From the NCBI GenBank assembly GCA_900660155.1, contig CABFPE010001174.1, positions 1-64,000 of the forward strand: DNA of 64,000 bases. Direction: 5' to 3'. The notes under the pieces were generated by a model. The model had not been told where the DNA came from. It made no database searches and saw only the letters and a program-made list of their open reading frames with translations. Of this stretch, positions 10,608-20,752 are shown piece after piece. This DNA comes from Hofstenia miamia (lineage: Eukaryota; Xenacoelomorpha; Acoela; Hofsteniidae). Each line of letters opens with the position of its first letter. Within the stretch, counting starts at the first letter, position 1. Made by a program: the position numbers and the translations under genes.

Positions 10608-11736
10608 TGTATATGATTGTTGCTTGGATGTCCACTGTTTTTCAGATAATCTTTTCTAATTTATCATCCACATTGCATTTGATTTCAAATTGCGTCCTGA
10701 TGCTCTCTTGCATTTCTTTACAAATATGTGAAAACAGATCATATATCAAGTATATATTTTTTCTTGAACTTAACATCACCAATCATTTGACCTGTTCAAT
10801 GTAATTTCATATGTAGTCACTCTTCCACATTTTTGTAGTGTTCAAGATGATTTGATATAGTTTCTTTTTGTGTCTATCTAAAAGCAAATATAAGATATAA
10901 TGGGAGTCTTGCTGCTGCTGCTTCCTGGCTTACTTTTCTTTTCTGCCATTGTGATTTCAAACATCTGCAACCACTCAAGGAATGTTGGATTGTATCCATC
11001 CACCTTTCCATTGAATTTTGGTAGTGTTGCTTTGAATGGTATGGTATCACTGGTTCTATTTGACATTATCATCAAAATTTCATATCTTGGTCTATTATGA
11101 TTTTTATTGTTCCTTCACCTTGTAGTAGGGTGGTCACTGCCCTCATAATTTAATTTATGAATTTCTGCTTGTCCTCATCCATTTCTTTGTTGAGTTCATC
11201 ATAGCTTGCTCTTTTGTTTGTCATCACTGGTGGTGCATGTAGCTTGTGTTCTTTTGAACTTCAAAACTTCATTTCATGGGTCTGTATGTTTCCCAAATTT
11301 TCTCCTCCATTTAATTGTATTAACCTCAGTTTGTCTCTCAGCTGTTCAAGCTCTTCTGATTGTATGTTGTTGTCTTGTATCAGCTGTCTGTTCTCTCTTT
11401 CCAATTGCTGATTTCACGTCAGAGTAGTTTGTTTTGCCCTTCTAATCTTATTTCCATGTCTGCTTTAATTTTGTATGCTTTCACTCTGCTGCTTCATCTG
11501 TTGAACTTCTCCATTAATTGTTCTATTTCATTTCTTAGAAGTGTTTCCATCTTCCAGCTTTTTCTTTGCATTTCACACATTTCCCAGAGGCTCATCTCAG
11601 GGGGCAACTGTAATAGTTGCAACTCTGTGGCGGGAGATGAATCTGCATCTCCTGAGTATGATGATGTTTGTGTAGCTCTAGTGGTAACCATTCTTGGTGC
11701 TGTTTTCTTAGGGCTGCCTCTTTTTCCTTTTGTCAT
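10608..11736 (-). pseudogene. gag: decayed gag remnant, minus strand
   Basis: On the minus strand: a gag N-terminus (MTKGKRGSPKKTAPRMV, start near 11736), a coiled-coil part, then a capsid-like part with IPFKATLPKFNGKVDGYNP (about 11040-10970) and a further piece near 10830-10610. It has many breaks and is clearly older than the array copies. The protease and later parts are absent. The order on the minus strand makes the LTR remnant at 12000-12640 its likely 5' LTR. Confidence 0.8.
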
Positions 11737-11999
11737 TTTTCAATCTGGTTTGTATTGGCTCTCTTTCTTGGTTACAATTCTAGGTTCTTGTTATCATGCA
11801 TTATGTTAGGTGTGGTTAAGTCTCTCAACTGACTACCAATTTCTGTTGTGATTATCACAGTTGCTCAAATTTACACTTTTACTTGTAAGTAATGTCTGAA
11901 TATCAGAGTTGCTTTACTGAATGTTTCTTAGGTACCTCTGTTGGAGGTAGAAGAAATTCTTTGTGTTCTGAGAAGAAACAACTATCTTAACTCAGATAC
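11737..11999 (-). other. 5' leader remnant of the decayed gag element
   Basis: The stretch GAGAAGAAACAACTATCTTAA at about 11970, in two parts, matches the leader found between PBS and gag in every array element. No recognisable PBS remains. Nothing else is seen here. Confidence 0.6.
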
Positions 12000-12640
12000 A
12001 CAAAAAAAAAATTTCCAAATCTGACTTGTCACTAGCTGCATAGTTAATATACATTTAGCCATTAAAAAAATGTATTGGTTTTATTAAACTAGATAAATAT
12101 AGAGCAGCTACCTCTCCTACAATTAATAACTACTACATGCTCAGTCACATTACCAGCCAAATTATAGTCATTAATTTGGATCTGAAACAATAAAAACATA
12201 AATTCCTACATTTTGCTTACTAGCCTTATTTTGAGTTTGTTTATTTTTAATACATGTAGACGTCAGATAAACAAGAACAAAAATTCCAACACCAAACCTA
12301 AGTGCACTTTCATGGCTTGGTGCAAAGAACCTTGAATATATCCTATGATGGATCCAAACCACTACTAAACACAATTTTTTTAGCTTGACATTGTAAATAA
12401 ATAATCAAACCATTATAAGAAATAAGTAGAAAAATTCCAAAGAAATTTCTTTATCAATTTTTACAACTAAATTTAATCTGTTTATAGGAAAAAGTACCTG
12501 TTGATTTCAAAATTTGAATGTATTGGAATGGAAGTGACTTTGCCCCCTACATTTAGTCAAGATTGATAGTATCAACAAATACTAATTCATAATAAATGTC
12601 TATTTCTTTAAAACTTTAAAACTGTCTCATTGGTAACTTT
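12000..12640 (-). repeat. decayed LTR remnant L1
   Basis: The reverse complement carries blocks of the copy A LTR in the right order: the TTTAGTAGTGG block (about 12300-12372) and the ACAGGTACTTTTT block (about 12488-12520). It repeats at 12170-12425 what is found at 14480-14720, and at 12474-12590 what is found at 15640-15795. It is truncated at its left end. Confidence 0.65.
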
Positions 12641-13041
12641 ATAGTAAAAAATTTTAATCTAGAAAAGGAATTAATAAATAACCTATATTTGGCTACCTAG
12701 CCTTTTATCAAGTTTATTATTAAATACATGTTTGAATGCAATCAGTAATGAGCAAAATGGGTAATCAGAAAACTGCTAGTTGTACACCTAACTTAAGTGC
12801 ATTTTGTGAATCAGGGGCAAAGAACCTAGAATCATTCCAGTCATGTTATGCTGACCACTACTCAACACTAAGCATTTAGATTGGCATTGTTAATAATTGA
12901 GCAAACCAGATATGAAATTAAAGTAAGATATCCAAAGAAAATACTTCAACAATGTTCCAGTGTTGTAATCCTATTTATATTTAAATCAAATTTAGTACTT
13001 CTTGATTTGAAATTTAAATTAACTACACAGTTCTACCTAAT
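12641..13041 (-). repeat. decayed LTR remnant L2
   Basis: A further, more diverged copy of the same LTR blocks: an AAAGAACC...CCACTACT block at about 12805-12875 and an AGTACTTCTTGATTTGAAAT block at about 12990-13010. It abuts L3. Borders are approximate. Confidence 0.5.
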
Positions 13042-13990
13042 GTAACATCCTCTACCAGGCAATGGCATCTGGTTTCTTTGTTATACAATTATAATTAGAA
13101 CAATGTACTTGTGGTTAGGGATGTAGTAATTTTCTTACTGCTTTACTTCCACATTATTAACTCACTTAAGGTTAATTAACAGGCAATTATAATGAACATT
13201 ATTTAGGTGAACTAGCTCCACAGCATCGTTTGCAATTGTTGGTAACTTGGCATCTGTCCAAAGCCAATGTCCACATCAAGTGTCACATACTCTTCTATTA
13301 TTCAGTTGGTTTAGTTCCACTTCTCAGCCCATCAATGTGTACCCTATCCTAGCTTGGTGGATGCTCAAGACAAGACACAATTTGATTTAGACTCTATTTG
13401 TTAAGTGTACAATGTAACTGCAACCTGACTTATTACTAGCTGTGTAATTATTATTATATTTAATCATTACTGAAAATTGTAGTGATATCTGCAACCACAC
13501 AGATTAAACTGCCTCATTGATCTAAATTAAAAGCAAAAGTAATTAACCTCGCCAGTCATTTCCTAAAAATCATTTACTCATTTATTATTTCTTGTGTTAG
13601 ATTTTATTAGTGAATTTGTATTTATTTTATTTTACTTCTGACGTCATCCCCTTACAAGGTAATATTGAGTATAGGGACGCACCAAAGTATGGGAGCCATA
13701 TTGTAATAAGTCAGCTTTTGAATTACTAAACGAAATTAAATTAATTTTATTACATATATTTAAATATTACTTTTCCTTGGTAATAGCATATTGTCATTTT
13801 TAATAATAATAAGCAATTGCGCTAAAAAACAAGCTGTTTTTGAGTTTGATTGATAATTGAAATTATATCGAAGCTCGATTGCATTTATATTAAGTTTCTG
13901 TATCTAATTCTATCAGATCAGAACAGCAACTCAAACCTTTTGCATCAACCAGTTAGTTACTTTTACTTTATTTGTCATTTGAAATAGTTT
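13042..13990 (-). repeat. decayed LTR remnant L3
   Basis: Starts TGTAACATCCTCTACC, the reverse complement of the copy A LTR end (GGAGGATGTTACA). Near 13337-13360 it has the reverse complement of the AAGCTA...TAGGGTACACA block of that LTR, and near 13690 an AGCCATATTG block. The right border is not clear. A palindromic TGACGTCA lies at 13639-13646. Confidence 0.55.
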
Positions 13991-14199
13991 AATGACCATT
14001 GCCTAAAAAGTTAAAGGAGTGGTGGTGCAGACTTAAAGATCTACTTTACAGTACGTAATGCCAAATTAAGATATAAAACAGTAGATAAATAAATATGTTC
14101 TTACAAAGAGGAAAAAGAAGAGAAGCTGAAGCTGATGGTGATATGAGAAACAAAAGGGATTAAATGATATTGTTAATAAATGTTTACGACTTATAGTTC
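13991..14199. other. unassigned AT-rich stretch
   Basis: Between two LTR remnants. No ORF above about 25 codons, no repeat match that I can see. Confidence 0.4.
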
Positions 14200-16145
14200 A
14201 TAAAATGGTTGTAAGGCAAATAGAGTTGGCCAGGAACCCTAAGTGCGTTTGAGTTCATAATAAGCAGCTGTGTGGGAGTAACTTTTAGACCTTACGTCTT
14301 CTCTGAAATGGTGTTTGGAGTCCACCAAGAGTCAACAGAGAGCAAGACGTTACAAAATGTTGGCTTTAATAAACTAATCAAATATATAGAAGCTTCTTAT
14401 CCTACATATAATAATCAATACATGCTCAGTTACATTATCAGTCACATTATCATCATCAATTTTGATCAAAAATAATATAATACAAATTTTATATTTGTCT
14501 TACTAGGTTTATTCAAGGCTTGGTATTATTAATACATGTATTAAAATGATTGGTAGTCAGCTAAACAAGAATAAAACCCCAAATGCTACCCAAATGCACT
14601 TTTATGGCTTGGCGCAAAGAACGTTGAATCTTTCCTATGATGGATCCAAACCACTACTAAACAAAACTTGTTTAGCTTGGCATTGTTAATAAATAATCAA
14701 ACCATAATAAGAAATAAATAAAAGAATTCTGAAGAAATGACTTTATCAGTTGTTACAACTAATGTAGAGTCACTCAGGGGAATTTCTTGATTAGTATCTT
14801 GTTATTTTATATTTGTAATGACGTCATCATTGACATAAATTCTTATTTTAGTCTTAGTTTGTGAAGACAAGTTAATGTCTCCTCAAAATGGTGCTACATG
14901 TATTGCTCAAATTTAATTTGGGAAGGAATTCATGATGTGATTATCATAGGTTTTTTTTAGTTGTAAACAAAGACAGGTATTAATTCATATTGTATAAATT
15001 GAGAAACCATGTTGAGAATGGTTAATAGATTTTATCTATCTTCAACTACACTACTGTTACCATTTATTTTTGTTTAATTACTTTTTTGATATGCAAATAA
15101 CTGCATAAGTAAAGGCAACAATTTGGGAGTACTTTACCTGAGTATTGGCTCAACATGTAGCATCTAGAGACATCATCTATCCCAAATTGTGGACGTCTTA
15201 GGTTATGTATATGGCTATGTATATGGAAATAATTAACCTTCCATTCTATTGCAACAAGTGCATGCACCATAAATGATACACTTTGATGATAACATACCTA
15301 TTGTTAGCATGAATGCATGATAATTACATGCTAATATTTAGTGAGATGAGCAACAATAATGCAAATGAGATATTTATATTTGTAGCTGAGATAGATAATA
15401 AAACGTGAGACAATTATGGTAGAACTGTTCAGGCATTCTAAGCACTTTTCTTTATAGATATTGCTTTCGCTGGAACCTTATGAATTGGTCATCTTGGATG
15501 AATTACCAATGTTAGTTCTAATAAATTCTCTATGCTAATTTACTGGAACTGGGCTGTTATAATAAGTTCACTACTACAACCTTTTGCCATGACAAATAGT
15601 TCTATAGTGTAATTAAAGTAGAGACCACGATTCTACACTAAATTTAATCTATTTATAGCTAACTTGAAAAAGTACCTGTTGATTTCAAAATTTGAATCTA
15701 TTGTCTGCCTATATGGCTAAAAATAATGGAAGTGACTTTGCCCCCTACATTTAGTCAAGACAGATGGTATCAACAAATACTAGTTCATAATCAATTTCAC
15801 TGATACTTCTTGATTGCAATATACAAACTAATTGAATATGCTAATAAATTTCATAGAATGTTCTTAAGCACATTCAAATTTTTTATTTGCTTTTCTTTCT
15901 TAGCAGCTTTAATTATTTGGAAGATGCTACACTAGTTGGCTCAAAATAATGAGAAGCGATTTCGCCCTCAGTTGTTTTGTCAAAATCAATTAATCAACAA
16001 GCACTTTGCTTTTTTAATTTTGTATTTTGATTTTACAAATTTTAATGAGCACAATTCATCATTTAATTGTTTCTCTATTTTTTAATCTTTTTCTTCTTTC
16101 TTCTTTATTCTATCTTCATTTCAGCAGATTATCTGATGGATTATG
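14200..16145 (-). repeat. decayed LTR remnant L4, split by a solo LTR
   Basis: The left half (to 14762) matches L1 (TACATGCTCAGT, AAAGAAC, CCACTACTAAAC blocks). The right half (from 15638) continues where L1 continues (CTAAATTTAATCT, then AAAGTACCTGTTGATTTC) and ends near a pyrimidine-rich run and GATGGATTATG, as do the array LTRs. The gap between the halves is the solo LTR at 14763-15637. Confidence 0.65.
14763..15637. mobile_element. solo LTR (875 bp) with 4-bp target duplication
   Basis: Starts TGTAGAGTC and ends GATTCTACA, so it has TG...CA termini with a short inverted repeat. It is flanked by CTAA at 14759-14762 and CTAA at 15638-15641, while the unsplit relative L1 has a single CTAA at the same site. 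It carries no coding region. A palindromic CRE-like TGACGTCA lies at 14819-14826. Orientation is not settled. It is younger than the LTR it splits. Confidence 0.75.
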
Positions 16146-16302
16146 CAATATAAATATAATGATAATATATGTTAAAATTTTTTGCTATTTTGCTATGTAT
16201 TTCATTTATATTATGATATTTTCTAAGGTATATTCTCAGATGAAAGTACTATTGTATTCAATTATCAAAGGCCTACCCAGTATTAGGTTTTGGGGATGTT
16301 AT
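16146..16302. other. unassigned AT-rich stretch
   Basis: Very AT-rich sequence between L4 and the LTR at 16303. I see nothing in it that I can support. Confidence 0.4.
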
Positions 16303-17665
16303 TGTAGAATCATGTCAATCCACTGTTAGTGTGTCACTTGTAGAAAAACTATTACTTTTCTTAGTTAAACTATTATGCGGAGTTGGCACTTTTCCAATTA
16401 TCTCCTTTACAATAAGTGTTCGGTTTGTTAACTTAAATTAATATGTAGGAGCCCTTTTAGCTACTTAGCTAACTCCAACTTACTTAGATAAAACAGAGAT
16501 AATGGAAAACAGGATCGACACTCGAAGGTAGACATGCATATCCAGGAACACATATACCAGCTGCATCTTACAAATGGAGCCGCTATTGTGAGGTAGAAAC
16601 CAATGAAGGAACTGTTGTGTGAATAGCGAACTCAGTGTGATGGGATTTGCAACTACTTAAGAATTTAGTGCATTGATTGTTTTTGTTATTATGAATTTGT
16701 GTAAGAAAAAAAGTAATGCAACCTGGATGCTTGACTAGCTTATTATGAAGCCTTACATGTAATAACCCTACATATATAGAAATAAATAATAGCCCTTGAT
16801 ACATGTAAACAATCAATGCCGCCTGCAGAAAAATATAAACAGAAGTCGGCCAGAGGTCTACCATACGAAACAATGAGCAACTTGCTGTGACTATTAAATA
16901 AGCTATATGTAATAGAATATAAAGATACAATCTAAATAACCATCTAAATGTAAATACTATTAAATCACCAATCATCATGTAATGTAATAAATAACTGAAG
17001 TTCATCAATGAGAGAGTTAACATGTAAAACCTAATAGCTGCAATCATAATAACAGGCAAGCAATGATGAGTAGGAAAGCTATAATGATAAAAAACTCCTA
17101 CACCTATCTGTAACCTGAGAGCACACAAGGTAACTACAGCTGTCGCCCTCCCCACTGTGGAATAGCTATAAGGAGGCTGCTCCAGCATACCTTTAACTGG
17201 ATGTGGGAACCACCATACAATTACCCTAGCTCGTAAACGTTTAGCTTTCCATCAGAATATAAAATAACCTGACCAGAGAAAATAAATCCAACATAGATTT
17301 GCTCATCATTAATTACATCACTTCAAGTATATTTATAGCACTTGGTAATAAACAACTAAATACTCGACTAGTACCTGTTAATCATTCTTGTTTACAGTTT
17401 TTCCCTCATTTAATATTTCTGCTATGACTACGCAACGTCAGTATTAATTCAACTATGCTGTTTGACCATCTGTCATTTTGTCAAAATACTTTCGAGCATA
17501 ATTTTAAATATAATTGCACAAAATGTTTACAAAATGAAATAATCAATCCTATCATGCTTTTACATTTTAATCATTATAATCATTATAAATATTTTTAGTC
17601 TTTGTTTCATTCATCCTTTCCTCTCATCTTGACCACACATGATAGTTTTGATGGATTATGTCACA
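16303..17665 (-). repeat. LTR1 (1363 bp, long type)
   Basis: Plus-strand reading starts TGTAGAATCATG and ends ATGTCACA. The reverse-strand polypurine tract (CTCCCCCTCCAGC) follows at 17666-17678. TATA box TATAAATA on the minus strand at 17337-17330. It is a long-type LTR with the extra segment around 17120-17190, as in LTR4 and LTR7. Confidence 0.85.
16583..17188 (-). CDS. LTR-internal hydrophobic ORF, 201 aa (LTR1)
   Basis: An ATG-started frame within the LTR, downstream of the TATA box. From the shared Y-S-F-P onwards it aligns with the 198-aa ORF of LTR2, 3, 5 and 6, and carries three strongly hydrophobic segments typical of a membrane protein. The first 40 residues (MLEQPP...) differ from those of the short LTRs, because the long LTR type has an extra segment there. 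Its persistence in this older copy is the best sign that it is not a chance ORF. Function unknown. Confidence 0.5.
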   Translation of the reverse strand: MLEQPPYSYSTVGRATAVVTLCALRLQIGVGVFYHYSFPTHHCLPVIMIAAIRFYMLTLSLMNFSYLLHYMMIGDLIVFTFRWLFRLYLYILLHIAYLIVTASCSLFRMVDLWPTSVYIFLQAALIVYMYQGLLFISIYVGLLHVRLHNKLVKHPGCITFFLTQIHNNKNNQCTKFLSSCKSHHTEFAIHTTVPSLVSTSQ

Positions 17666-17682
17666 CTCCCCCTCCAGCATAA

Positions 17683-19426
17683 CTAATTAAGGGTGACCAC
17701 TTGTTCTCTGTGTACCATTTCTGCTGCCTTCTTGATTATCTCATTTGCTTCTTTCATCTCCCAGCTAGTCTTTTCATGTGACTCTTCCTTAGTGATTTTA
17801 ACACAATGTCTTTCTCTGTAGTTAACATCTTTTTGTGTCTTAAAAACGACGGGTTCCTCCGAGATTTCGCTATTGTGCACATGCTGCGTAGCTCGTTCAA
17901 TTTCTCATTGAATATTTCATAATGTTTCCTGTAGAGTTTCATTCCTTTTATCACTATCATTAGCGTCATAATTTCATCAATTCTACTTGTATGTGCTAGA
18001 TCTGGGTGAATTGTAGTGTTTGGATAGAAGAATTTGTATGTTGATCTTAACAATTTCGATATTGATGCTTCGTCATAGAATGCACTTATATTTTCTAAAA
18101 CCTCTTCTTCACTGATGTTTTCTGGTTCATTTTTCCCCAGTCTTACCATGGTAATGATTTCCACTCTTCACATTATGTCATAATACCAATATTGTGAGCT
18201 CCAGAGTTCTCCCCATACGATGTCATTGATTCCTGAGAACAATATTAATGTTTCTGTGGATCTTTTTTCAATTTCGTTGTGGACTTTCTTAATCTGCTTA
18301 CATATTGGTTCTCCTTCCACTGCAATTTGATTTTGAGGTTCCAGTAGTTCATCAATTTCTTGTCTTGTAAACACTTCAGTGCACAGTACTTTAATTAATG
18401 ATTTGGTCTCATGTTCATAAACCTCGCTGAATATTCTCTGTACTATGTTGTTTTCCGTTCTCTTCAGACCGTAATTTCTACCAATAACCTCTCATCATCA
18501 GTATCGAAACCATGAGAGCTCACTGGGTTCTTGTTTGCCACATTTTTCTAAGTTAACTTTATCAATCATTTCTTGGGTGTTTGGTGTCAGAGCAGTATCA
18601 GTAGATTGCAACAGCTTTTCTTCCATTAGCATCTCCTCCTTTCTTTTGCTCACCATTTTGATGATTTCAATAGGACAATTTTTTCCTTCTTTTCGCATTG
18701 TCTCAGATCTCTTAATAATTTTGGTGTATGCAAACTGGGGATAGTTCTTCAAATATTTTCTTATTTCTTTTGTGATCAACTCATGCACTCTTTTTTCTTT
18801 CACCGCTTTTATTGTTTGTAGCATTTCTGCATGCTCCCCTCTTATTAGGTTGCATGTAGTGAGCCATGGTTGACATTTGAGTGCTCTCAGTTTTGTGTTA
18901 GAAGTTGCACCCCACATGTACTTTTTGGTTTCATCTGTTAGTATTTCAACTTTGCTTGGACAAATACCTGTCTTGTTTGCTAGCTCTATTACACTAGGTC
19001 TTCCCAATGTGTGCTGTTGCATTAATAGTTTCGTGAAGTGTTTTTCGAATCTCTGTTGTACTTTCTTTGTGGGGGATAGTGGTAATATCTCAACATTTTG
19101 CAGCAACCATTGTTTGATGTTTGTGCGAATTGGTGCCACAGCTATTTCATATTTCTTCTGTTGAGCTATTTGTCATTGCTCCTTCCTCATCATAGACAGT
19201 ACTATTTTGTCATTATTTGTTAGTGCAATTGCTAGTATCCATATTGCTGTTCTCACTCTAATTTCTGGTGCATTGATCTCTTCAAACATTTGCATCTTAA
19301 AATTCCGCTTGGCGTCCATTTCATATGCCCGTCTAACTTCATATAATATAGCTTCTGTGCTTTTGTGGTATTTCTTTGTTGGCGATCTTATGTTGATCAT
19401 CAGCCATTCTTCATGGGTTGGTTTAT
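17683..19426 (-). pseudogene. ORF3 remnant of the older minus-strand element
   Basis: Minus-strand pieces match the array ORF3 from KKYHKSTEA through ICPSKVEILTDETKKYMWG, SGINDIVWGELW and TTIHPDLAHTS to the C-terminus. Several breaks. The 5' part is absent, because the array LTR begins at 19427. Confidence 0.85.
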
Positions 19427-19547
19427 TGTAGAATCATGCCAACTCAACATGAGGGTGTTATTTAGAGAAAGCTATTACTTTTCTTAGATTAACCACGAAT
19501 CTGAGTTGACACTTTTCCGTTTTCTCTCCTTTGTAACAAGTGTGCGG

Positions 19548-19553
19548 TTTATT
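19548..19553 (-). terminator. poly(A) signal of LTR2
   Basis: AATAAA on the minus strand in AGTTTAATAAACCGC, about 120 bases before the LTR end. It is conserved in LTR3 (28922-28917) and LTR4 (34806-34801). Confidence 0.5.
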
Positions 19554-19690
19554 AAACTAATTTAATATGCAAGAGCCTTTGTAGCTACTTAATTAACTCA
19601 ACTTATTTAGGTACAGCAGAGAACTTGGAAGACAGGATCGACACTCAATAGTAGACGTGCAACTCCAGGAACGCACTCGCCAGCTGCATC

Positions 19691-20287
19691 TTACCAATGG
19701 AACTGTTGATGTGAGATAGAGAACAATACTGGAATGGCATTGTGAATAGCGAACTCAGTGTAAATGGAATGGCAACTACTTAGTAATTTAGTGCATTGAT
19801 TGTTTTTGTTATTACGAACTAGTGCAATAAACGAAGTGGTGCAACCGTTCGGCTGTAATAGCTTATTATGAGTCCCTACATTTAATAACCCTACATATAG
19901 ATAAATAAATAATAGCCCTTTATACATGTAAACAATCAATGCCGCCAGCAAGAAATAAGAACTGTAAGTCGGCCGAAGGTCTCCCTTATATAACATTGAG
20001 CAACATGTAACAACTATTAGAGTTACTATATGTAATAAGATATAAAGATACAATCGTAATAAACATATAAGTGTGACCACTGTGAAATCATCAATCATCC
20101 TGGAACATAGTAAAGATAGTAACAAATAACTGGAGTTCATCAATAATATAATCAACATGTAAGACTCGTAGGTCGCGATAACTCTATCAGACAAGCAACG
20201 ACAATTAGGAAAGCTATAACGGCAAAAACTCCTATACCTATCTGTAACCTTAGAGTACAGTGTTAACTGGGGGTGGGGAACCACCAT
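19691..20287 (-). CDS. LTR-internal hydrophobic ORF, 198 aa (LTR2)
   Basis: ATG-started frame in the presumed R region, the first long ORF an LTR-driven RNA would meet. Hydrophobic segments at about residues 43-61, 68-95 and 110-136 suggest a small multi-span membrane protein. The C-terminal third is polar with N, K, C and H residues. It ends SHQQFHW-stop, with the stop codon inside GGTAAGAT, a good 5' splice-site match. Same-length frames stand in LTR3, LTR5 and LTR6. I know no family. LTR-coded proteins exist in some retroviruses (for example the sag of MMTV), but no similarity is claimed. Confidence 0.5.
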   Translation of the reverse strand: MVVPHPQLTLYSKVTDRYRSFCRYSFPNCRCLSDRVIATYESYMLIILLMNSSYLLLSLLCSRMIDDFTVVTLICLLRLYLYILLHIVTLIVVTCCSMLYKGDLRPTYSSYFLLAALIVYMYKGLLFIYLYVGLLNVGTHNKLLQPNGCTTSFIALVRNNKNNQCTKLLSSCHSIYTEFAIHNAIPVLFSISHQQFHW

Positions 20288-20402
20288 ACAATCACCCTAG
20301 TTCGTATACGTTTAGCTTTCCATTTAAATATACAAAATGACCTGACAATAGAAAACGAATCCAAAGTAGATTTGCTCATCAATAATTACATCTGATTCAT
20401 TA

Positions 20403-20410
20403 TATTTATA
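20403..20410 (-). promoter_or_regulatory. TATA box of LTR2
   Basis: TATAAATA on the minus strand in GTGCTATAAATATAATG, conserved in LTR1 (17337-17330), LTR3 (29779-29772), LTR4 (35702-35695), LTR5 (44556-44549), LTR6 (53880-53873) and LTR7 (59833-59826). In LTR2, 3, 5 and 6 it lies exactly 116 bases before the ATG of the LTR ORF. Confidence 0.6.
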
Positions 20411-20752
20411 GCACTTTGGTGATAAACAACTAAATACTCGACAAGTACCTGTTAATCTTTCTTGTTGACAGTTTTTCCCTCGCTTTAATATTTCTGCTAA
20501 TTTTACGCAACGTCAGCTTTAATTCGACTATGCTGTTTGACCATCTTTTGTTTTGTCAAATACCGTCGAGTATAATTTTAGATAATATTGCACAAAACAT
20601 TTACAAAGTGAAAATAATCAATCCTATCATGATTTACAATTTAATCATTATAATCAATAATAAATTTAGTCTTTGTTTCCTTATCCTTTTCCTCTCATCT
20701 TGACCAATCATGATAGAATGATGGATTATGTCACACTCCCCCTCCAGCATAG

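Larger units (their letters stand above)
16303..19426 (-). mobile_element. older minus-strand element, 3' part only
   Basis: 3' LTR (16303-17665) plus the downstream part of ORF3. It is cut at 19426/19427, where the LTR of the first array element begins inside the ORF3 sequence, so the array was inserted into, or recombined with, this copy. The rest of the element, if it survives, lies beyond the right edge of the window. It is broken in several places and more diverged than the array copies. Confidence 0.8.
19427..20735 (-). repeat. LTR2 (1309 bp)
   Basis: TGTAGAATC...GTCACA in plus reading; polypurine tract at 20736-20748. On the minus strand: TATA box 20410-20403, internal ORF 20287-19691, GTAAGA donor-like site 19694-19689, AATAAA 19553-19548. 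R therefore probably spans about 20375 to 19530 and is unusually long. The middle part matches LTR5; the right-end (R-U5) part matches LTR4 and LTR6. Confidence 0.9.

Noticed and set aside
11360-11809. 149-aa plus-strand hydrophobic ORF
   Set aside because: It is antisense to the decayed gag remnant; no support of its own.
14095-14163. Small 22-codon basic ORF in the unassigned stretch
   Set aside because: Too short, no relative seen, and no start or splice context to support it.
16027-16329. 100-aa plus-strand ORF rich in Ile, Phe and Tyr
   Set aside because: Lies over the end of an LTR remnant and very AT-rich DNA, runs into LTR1, and has no repeat copy with the frame kept.
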